Origin: Tolypeutes matacus
Lineage: Eukaryota; Chordata; Mammalia; Cingulata; Chlamyphoridae
DNA length: 64,000 nt
Reading direction: 5' to 3'
Assembly: GCA_026826555.1 (NCBI GenBank)
Contig: JAKSZT010054569.1
Location: 1,704,596-1,768,595 of the forward strand
Part shown: piece after piece, positions 58,316-64,000 of the stretch
How the letters are laid out: the number at the start of each line of letters is the position of its first letter
Position numbering within the stretch: the first letter of the stretch is position 1
Position numbers and translations under genes: made by a program
Notes under the pieces: model-generated
Databases searched by the model: none
What the model was told of the DNA's origin: nothing
What the model saw: only the letters and a program-made list of their open reading frames with translations

Positions 58316-58849
58316 CATTCTGACAGGGAAAGAGTATTTCATCTGGAAAGCAGAAAGCTTTTCCCAGAAAAAACAGAGCCTCTGCTGGCATTAGGGTTTT
58401 AGGATCACTACGGGTATTTGACCATGAGTTCAATCCCACTCCCGTTTCTCATGAATTTTCTAGCTAAAATCCTTAACTTTCTGTAATCAGCTCAACAGGG
58501 TGAAGATTAACTATAAAAAGATTATAAAAGTAGATAATATATATTCGCTGCTGCCTCCTCCTCTCCTCACCCCCAGGACTTAAACAATGTAGCCCAGATT
58601 CTTCTTACATTAAAGCCATACTAGAAATGTTTATTTTCAACTTACCAAGTACTGTTCTGCATTGGCAGAGAAACCTTGCAACAGGGTATTAATTAGTACT
58701 CTGAAATGGTTATTTACAAAATGATGCCACAGCACCCTAAAACACATCACACTCGTGTGTGTGTTTTCTCCCAGGAAGACTATGGCTTATTTTAGCTATA
58801 AATAATGTTCATGATGATAAAGAGTAGATTTTTTGGCGATATACTGCAG

Positions 58850-59075
58850 TGATTAAGGGCACGACCTCTGGTATCTGACTATCTGGGTTCAAATCTCAGT
58901 TCTGCCCCATATAGCTATATAAATCCTAGGCAAGGTATCCTCTTCTTCCTCAACTATAAAATGGCCATAGCAATATCCAACTCCGATCTGTGAGAATTCA
59001 GTGGAGCTATATACACCCCGAGAACAGTGCCGGGCACATAGTAAGTGCTAAATAAAAAGATCAGCAAAACTAGAT
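58850..59075 (+). mobile_element. MIR SINE, nearly complete
   Basis: GTGATTAAGGGCACGACCTC, GGGTTCAAATCTCAGTTCTG, CTATAAAATGGCCATAGCAA and GGGCACATAGTAAGTGCTAA follow MIR from head to tail. Confidence 0.85.
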
Positions 59076-59262
59076 TACCTCTAATGTTCCCCCCTTCCAT
59101 TTCCACCTCCAATTACAGATGAGGAAAGCAAGGACCAGAAAGGGGATGAAACAAAACAGTAACAATTTACCAGCTTTACCTCCTGTTAAGTATTGCAAAG
59201 CTAAGTGACCTGATGACAGGAATTACAAGCATGAGTAAAACTAGAAATCTTCTGAAGCAGTT

Positions 59263-59843
59263 TGTGGCAGTTTGAGATTATTTATGAACACCCAAAGACA
59301 GAAGGATTATGCTTGTAAACTGGTCTGATCCTCTGGGTGTGATACCCTTTGAGTGTATTAAATGCAAAGGTTTTAAGTTTACTTGATTAAGTCAATTTAA
59401 GGGCCTTTGGTTCAACCATGTCAATAAGGTGTGACTCAGGCTAAGTCCCCGCCCCCTTGGTGGGATGATATAAACCGGCACTAACAAGAAGATGTAGAAA
59501 GAAAACTTGGTCAGTTTTGATCCTGGAGCCCCGGGGGAGATGAGCCGTTCATATGATAGTATGCAGCTGAGGAGCTGAGTAAGCCTGGAAACAAATGGGC
59601 TCTAGGTGAGATTAGAAGAAGTTGGGCCTTAAGAGGAAGAAGGAGAGACCAGGCAGAGATTGCCTGCCATCTTGGTTCAATACATGGCAGCTGACTTTGG
59701 TAAGAAAGTACCGCTTATGGTACCTTGAGTTGGGACTCTTTAGGGCCTTATAACTGTAAGCTTTTATCCCAAATAAATACCCTTCATAAAAGCCACTGGA
59801 TTTCTGATACTTTGCATCAGCAACCCTTTGGCTGACTAATACA
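59263..59843 (+). mobile_element. Solo LTR, MaLR-like, complete
   Basis: A 581-bp LTR that begins TGTGGCAGTTTGAGATT and ends GGCTGACTAATACA, with AATAAA near 59775 and flanks CAGTT/CAGCT (5-bp target duplication with one change). It lies antisense in the YPEL5 5' intron. Confidence 0.9.
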
Positions 59844-59893
59844 CAGCTCAAATTCTGAGAGTCACAGTTTTAGGTCTAAAAATAGGCACTCCT

Positions 59894-60103
59894 GGGAAGC
59901 GGCTGTGGCTCAATCAGTAGGGCTCCCGTTTACCATATGGGAGGCCCCAGGTTCGGTTCTCGGGGCCTCCTGGTGAAGGCAAGCCAGCCCGCACCGCGTG
60001 GTTAGCTGACCCAGCGAGCACAAGCAGCAAGCGGTGGATAAATGAATAAATAAATAAAATCTTAAAAAAAAAATAAAATAAAAAAAAAAAAATAAAATAA
60101 AAT
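59894..60103 (+). mobile_element. DAS SINE, full unit, 16-bp target duplication
   Basis: AAAAATAGGCACTCCT at 59878-59893 and 60104-60119 flanks a complete unit with an A-rich tail. Confidence 0.96.
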
Positions 60104-60111
60104 AAAAATAG

Positions 60112-60472
60112 GCACTCCTTTGTGGTGATGAATGCACAACATTGTGATTATACCAAAAGCCATTGATGATACACATTGCATAGACTGTATGGTATGTGAA
60201 AATATCTCAATAAAACTACTTTAAAATAGATAAATAAATAAATAGGCAAGAATAGCCAGGTATAGCAGCTATGAATAGCAAGGGTAGCACAGAGAGATTG
60301 AGGTGACAAATTTTTTGTTTTTTTATTATTGCAGTGATGAAAATCCTCTAATAATGATTGAAGTGATGAATGCACAACTATGTGATTATGACAAATACCA
60401 CTGATTGTACGGTTTGGATGGATTGTATGTTTTATTAATATGTATCAATAAAATTGATTTGTTAAAAAAAAA
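60112..60472 (+). mobile_element. Two L1 3' ends
   Basis: 60112-60230 and 60350-60472 both read GTGATGAATGCACAAC to CAATAAAA with A-rich ends. Both are short 5'-truncated copies of one 3' family. Confidence 0.75.
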
Positions 60473-61092
60473 AATAGGAACTCATCCTCCCAATAATAAT
60501 AAACCAATTCAAACTTGACACCACATTCCAGGCCCAAAACAGGAGGCATGAGAACAATAAGATTATTTCTATTCTCTGAGTACCCTCTGATGGGATAACA
60601 ACCAGTTTAAAGGTAGGGTTTTACTCAGTAAAGGAACAGTCCCACTGGGGCATTTACACAGACTACAGATCTGCACACTCCACCAGAGAGCTCTAGCCTT
60701 GGACAGATATAACTTCAGAAAGTGGTGGGTAAAGGCAACTACAAAGACTCTCCTAATGGGGATCTGAGCATGCAGGAGCTTAGTGCAGAAAGGGTTAAAA
60801 GAATCTGCCTTTTTCAGGGGAGGTTTTGTTTTGCAATGATTCTGCTAAAATGGAAACATGTGGAAGCACACCAGTATATCTGGTTTTCAGTCTCTTTCCT
60901 CTCCTAAACAAAGGAATAAAACCCAAAGAAATTTTAAGTGCTGGGTTAACTACCATAATAATCAACATTTAATGTTATTGTAATTTCATCAACTATTTCC
61001 ATAGTTGATCTGGGGTTAAAGTCTATTAAAAACCTACAAAGGGAAATAGTAAATTGAGTTGGATCCATAAAACCACTTTTCCAGTTTTTGTA

Positions 61093-61272
61093 CAAAATAT
61101 TTATCAAGGTAATCTAAGCACCTCTTAAAATATATGTGTATATATATATATATAAAAATAACATTTTTGTAAGCAAATACACATATATGCATATATATTT
61201 ATATATCATTTTGCAAATGTTTGTATGTATTGTGAGAATTTTGATTTTTACCCATAATAATAAAAAAAAAAA
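61093..61272 (+). mobile_element. Dispersed retroposon, copy 3 (short)
   Basis: A plus-strand copy carrying only the last 180 bases, from GGTAATCTAAGCACCTCTTA to TTTTTACCCATAATAATAAA. 5'-truncated. Confidence 0.75.
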
Positions 61273-61799
61273 AAATTTTTTTATCAAGCCCCCAAGGTTT
61301 TAGAGACACAATGCTGTGCTTTCCTTTTGCTAATTCTTGTAATACTGGACCAGGTTACCTTGCTGTGACAAATTATGTCCTGTTTACAAAATGAAGCCTT
61401 CATTTGACTGTAACTTCTTACATGTTGTATGTTTTTATTCCTTCCCCCACCACCCAAAATATACTTAAAAAAAATTTTCCCCAAGCTTACATGTTTCTGT
61501 AATACTTATTTGCTTAGTCATTACTAGAAAATGAGTCATATAACTGAGACAGCTAAACAACATGAATTTGCAATCTCCCCAAAACACTTTCTGAAAAGGC
61601 AAATTCACTATTTCATTTGTTGTGATGCAATACTATGAATCAAATAATCCAATTATTGGATGGAATGGACTATAATTTAACAGCCTGGTTTCCTGATTCA
61701 GGTGTCAAGTTAAGATTCAGTTCCTACAGTACCCAGAAATCACTACACAGGATTACCAGGGAAATGATATTAATTTATGTAACTATTTAGGCAATATAA

Positions 61800-62095
61800 A
61801 ACTTAAAACGATATTCCACATATAGTATGATTCCATTGATATAAAATGTAAATATAAATCAATTTATAAAGATGGAATTAGATTAGTGGTTCTGCAGGGC
61901 TGGGGAAGAATAGAGGGATTGCGAGGTGACTGTAAGGGGTGTGGAGTTTTTCTTTTTGGAGTAATGAAATTGTTCTAAAATTTTTTGTGGTGATGAATGC
62001 ACAACAGTATGATTATACTAAAAGCCATTGGTTGTACACTTTGGATGGATTGTGCGGTATGTGAATATATCTCAATAAAATTCTTTTATAAACAA
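61800..62095 (+). mobile_element. L1 3' end
   Basis: TAGTGGTTCTGCAGGGCTGG, TTCTTTTTGGAGTAATGAAA and ATCTCAATAAAATTC follow the L1 3' UTR order and end in the same GTGATGAATGCACAAC family tail. Confidence 0.85.
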
Positions 62096-63179
62096 AAATA
62101 CGATATTCTAGACACAAATATTTTCACACCTTATGGCTGTATTTAGGACTAGCTTTATGTCTCTCATGGGTTGTTTTTTGAAGAGTAGTACTAACTTAAT
62201 TTTTTCTCTTTAAATGTAGTTTTGGCCTCATTTCCTTTCCCTGTTCTTGTCTACCATCACTTAAGTGGAGCATGAGAAGTCAAAAAACTAAAAAGTCTAG
62301 GGAAAATTCTCAATGAGTCAACCAGATAATATTAATAGAGAAGCCACGTGTTTTACTGACCTTGTTTAGAAAACATGCATTTAAAAATTAGTTTAGTTTC
62401 CCCATACAGAGTTCAACAATTTACTTGAGCACTTTCCATCACCTCTCCTAGAGATAATATGGTTACTAGAGATAAGCTTTAAAAAAAAAAAAAAAAAAAG
62501 CCAACCACTAAGCCCGTATTAAGCACTGGGCTGGGGGAGGGTAAAATAAACGTAGACATCAGTCACTTCCAAGGAGTTTACCTTCTACCAGGTGTTCCAG
62601 CACATACACAGAAAGATAAAGTGGTACATGGAAAAAAATGTGCCTGCCAAATTTTACATGCTCCAACCTTCCTGTAGTTTGTGAATGCTCCAGGCCTTTT
62701 CCCCCTAATATCCGGTCTGCCCAATAGTAACCCAGAGCCTCTTTAGTTTCTAGATCTAATCAATACCAATCCGCTTCAGAATACCTCCTACTCCACTCCT
62801 GCTCACATTTCTCACCGCTCCATTTTTCAACTCGTATGGTACTCATTTCATAATCTACTAAAGTTTAACTTTGTATTGTTACTTAGTTTGTCTATAGCTT
62901 TACTGAACTGTTAGCTTCTAGAGAAAAGATCGTAAATTCTTTTTAATTTCCTTCTTACTTAAGTACAGATAAGTATTTTAAAAATCCACAAACAAAAGCC
63001 AGGACAGGTATGTATTTAAAAAAAAATCCACAAGCACTTCACATGTGGCACCAATGCGTCCCCAGGAAACACTGCGTGCCTTTTATGGTGGTATTTGTTC
63101 GACTGCGGCTACAATATCGTGGCCGAGCAAAGTTCCGAATATCCTGTTACCCCCAGTGACTTCACCAGCAAATCTACGA

Positions 63180-63215
<36 letters not shown>

Positions 63216-63369
63216 CACCAGGCTGGCCTGAGGTTAAATCCTCAGATAACCAGCAGGGTTCTGTAAACAGGAAAAATGTTCAAAGAAATGAGCTGAACAC
63301 GAATCCCAGGCTCCTTAAGGAGCTCTCCCTTGCAAAGGGGCCTGTGAGGTGTCAGGACTAAACAGATCT

Positions 63370-64000
63370 TTGGAGTGTTCCAGGTTTCCAGCTCTCCCGC
63401 CGTGGGGAGCACTCGTCGGGCCTGCCTACCTACAGAGGGGTGCCCAACACCGAGGTGGCAGCAGCAGCACGCCCAGCAGCGACAAGCGAGGGGAGGCGTC
63501 CCGCAGCCGGGACAGACGCTCCACCCGGCGGGCCGAGGCCGGAAGCCGCGCGGGCGCCCCCGCAGCCGGGGCAGGCCACAGCTGATCGCGGGCACGTGAC
63601 GCCCGCGGGCCAATCGCGCAGGGCGGCGCCGGGGCCTCGTCCCGCACCACAAACACCCGCCGAGACAGCCGGGCGGGCGGCGGCGCGGGGGGGCCCCAGC
63701 GCGCTCTGCCAGGCCCCGCCCCGGCGCTTGCGGGCCGCCAAGTCCCCCCGCCCCCCCAACCACGCCCGACGCCTGGGGTCGGCGCGAGCCCGTCCCGGCG
63801 CCCTCAGGCCGCAGGCAGCGTCGGCTGTGGGGAGGCCCGGGCGGCTGACGGCGCCCCCTGCCTCCCAGGGACGCCCCAGGCGCCGGGCGGGTGGCGCAGG
63901 CGCCGCGCAAACAACTCCCGACTCCACAACTCCTCAACTCCTCAGGCCTTCGCCCGGAGGCGGGGGCCGGGGCGCGGGCCGCGGAGCGCGCCCCCGACAC
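63370..64000 (-). promoter_or_regulatory. YPEL5: CpG island, probable YPEL5 promoter and first exon
   Basis: Very G+C-rich sequence with many CpGs, in sharp contrast to the AT-rich DNA before it. It contains a CCAAT box (63610-63614), a CACGTG E-box (63593-63598) running into TGACG, and GC boxes. A donor-like site at 63430/63429 on the minus strand would end the first exon. Housekeeping genes such as YPEL5 usually start in such islands. The transcription start and the right edge of the island, which may lie outside the window, are inferred. Confidence 0.65.

Larger units (their letters stand above)
52570..63430 (-). other. YPEL5: YPEL5 5' intron region
   Basis: About 10.9 kb between the promoter island and the first coding exon. 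A possible first-exon donor (TGTAG/GTAGGC) ends at 63430. The interval holds SINE dimers and trimers, an RPL36 pseudogene, MIRs, a solo LTR, L1 3' ends and a hAT-like relic. 56540-58030 and 60480-61090 show nothing I can identify. Further untranslated exons could be hidden here. Confidence 0.5.

Noticed and set aside
17838..60103. tRNA-like heads with A- and B-boxes as real tRNA genes
   Set aside because: They lack a closed acceptor stem and a plausible anticodon stem, occur in over 20 diverged copies, and have A-tails and target duplications, so they are SINEs.
63242..64000. A 252-codon open frame (minus) and other long frames in the right-hand G+C-rich end
   Set aside because: Overlapping frames on both strands, with Arg/Pro/Ala/Gly-rich composition, follow from CpG-island base content. 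No domain or splice logic, and the region is the expected promoter of YPEL5.

Overview
This is a 64 kb window of a mammalian genome, very probably a xenarthran and most likely an armadillo (Dasypus-like). The main reason is a dense population of tRNA-like SINEs with the DAS layout: a head beginning like GGGAAGCGGCTGTGGCTCAA, a CATATGGGAGG core, a GGTTCGGTTCC B-box, and a tail ending AATAAATAAATAAAATC. These occur as single, double and triple heads on both strands. Old placental repeats (L1, MIR, L2, hAT-Charlie MITEs, MLT1/MaLR LTRs) fill much of the rest. There are no bacterial operons, CRISPR arrays or RNA genes. Two 100-N assembly gaps lie at 40168-40267 and 51111-51210.

Region 1 (1-17.8 kb) is a retroelement pile-up. 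An antisense L1 (165-1895) is followed by some unique sequence. Then an old sense L1 is split by a 6.2 kb, nearly full-length, inactivated L1 (about 4869-11055). A further antisense L1 follows, broken by a MaLR-type solo LTR (12775-13282) and by a 2.3 kb LTR element (13460-15804). That element has the R-U5-internal-U3-R-poly(A) structure of a reverse-transcribed RNA rather than a provirus.

Region 2 (18.3-28.0 kb, + strand) holds nine consecutive exons of a TRAIL death receptor (TNFRSF10B-like): cysteine-rich repeats, transmembrane segment and death domain, all open and in phase. The signal-peptide exon was not found. A 29-codon in-frame intron sits in the membrane-proximal stalk.

Region 3 (28-49 kb) is gene-poor, with SINEs, old L1, LTR and MITE copies, a retrocopy flanked by a perfect 15-bp duplication (39749-40603), and a RAP1A processed pseudogene (45150-45910, - strand).

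Region 4 (about 47.8-64 kb, - strand) is YPEL5: 3' UTR, two coding exons (121 aa in total), SINE-rich introns, and a CpG-island promoter at the right end. An RPL36 processed pseudogene (54064-54415) and a complete solo LTR (59263-59843) lie in its 5' intron.

The two real genes are functionally unrelated: one is a cell-surface apoptosis receptor, the other a small zinc-binding CTLH/GID-associated protein. From general knowledge they lie on different human chromosomes (8p21 and 2p23), so their adjacency here marks a synteny break. Repeat structure across both assembly gaps supports the linkage as real.
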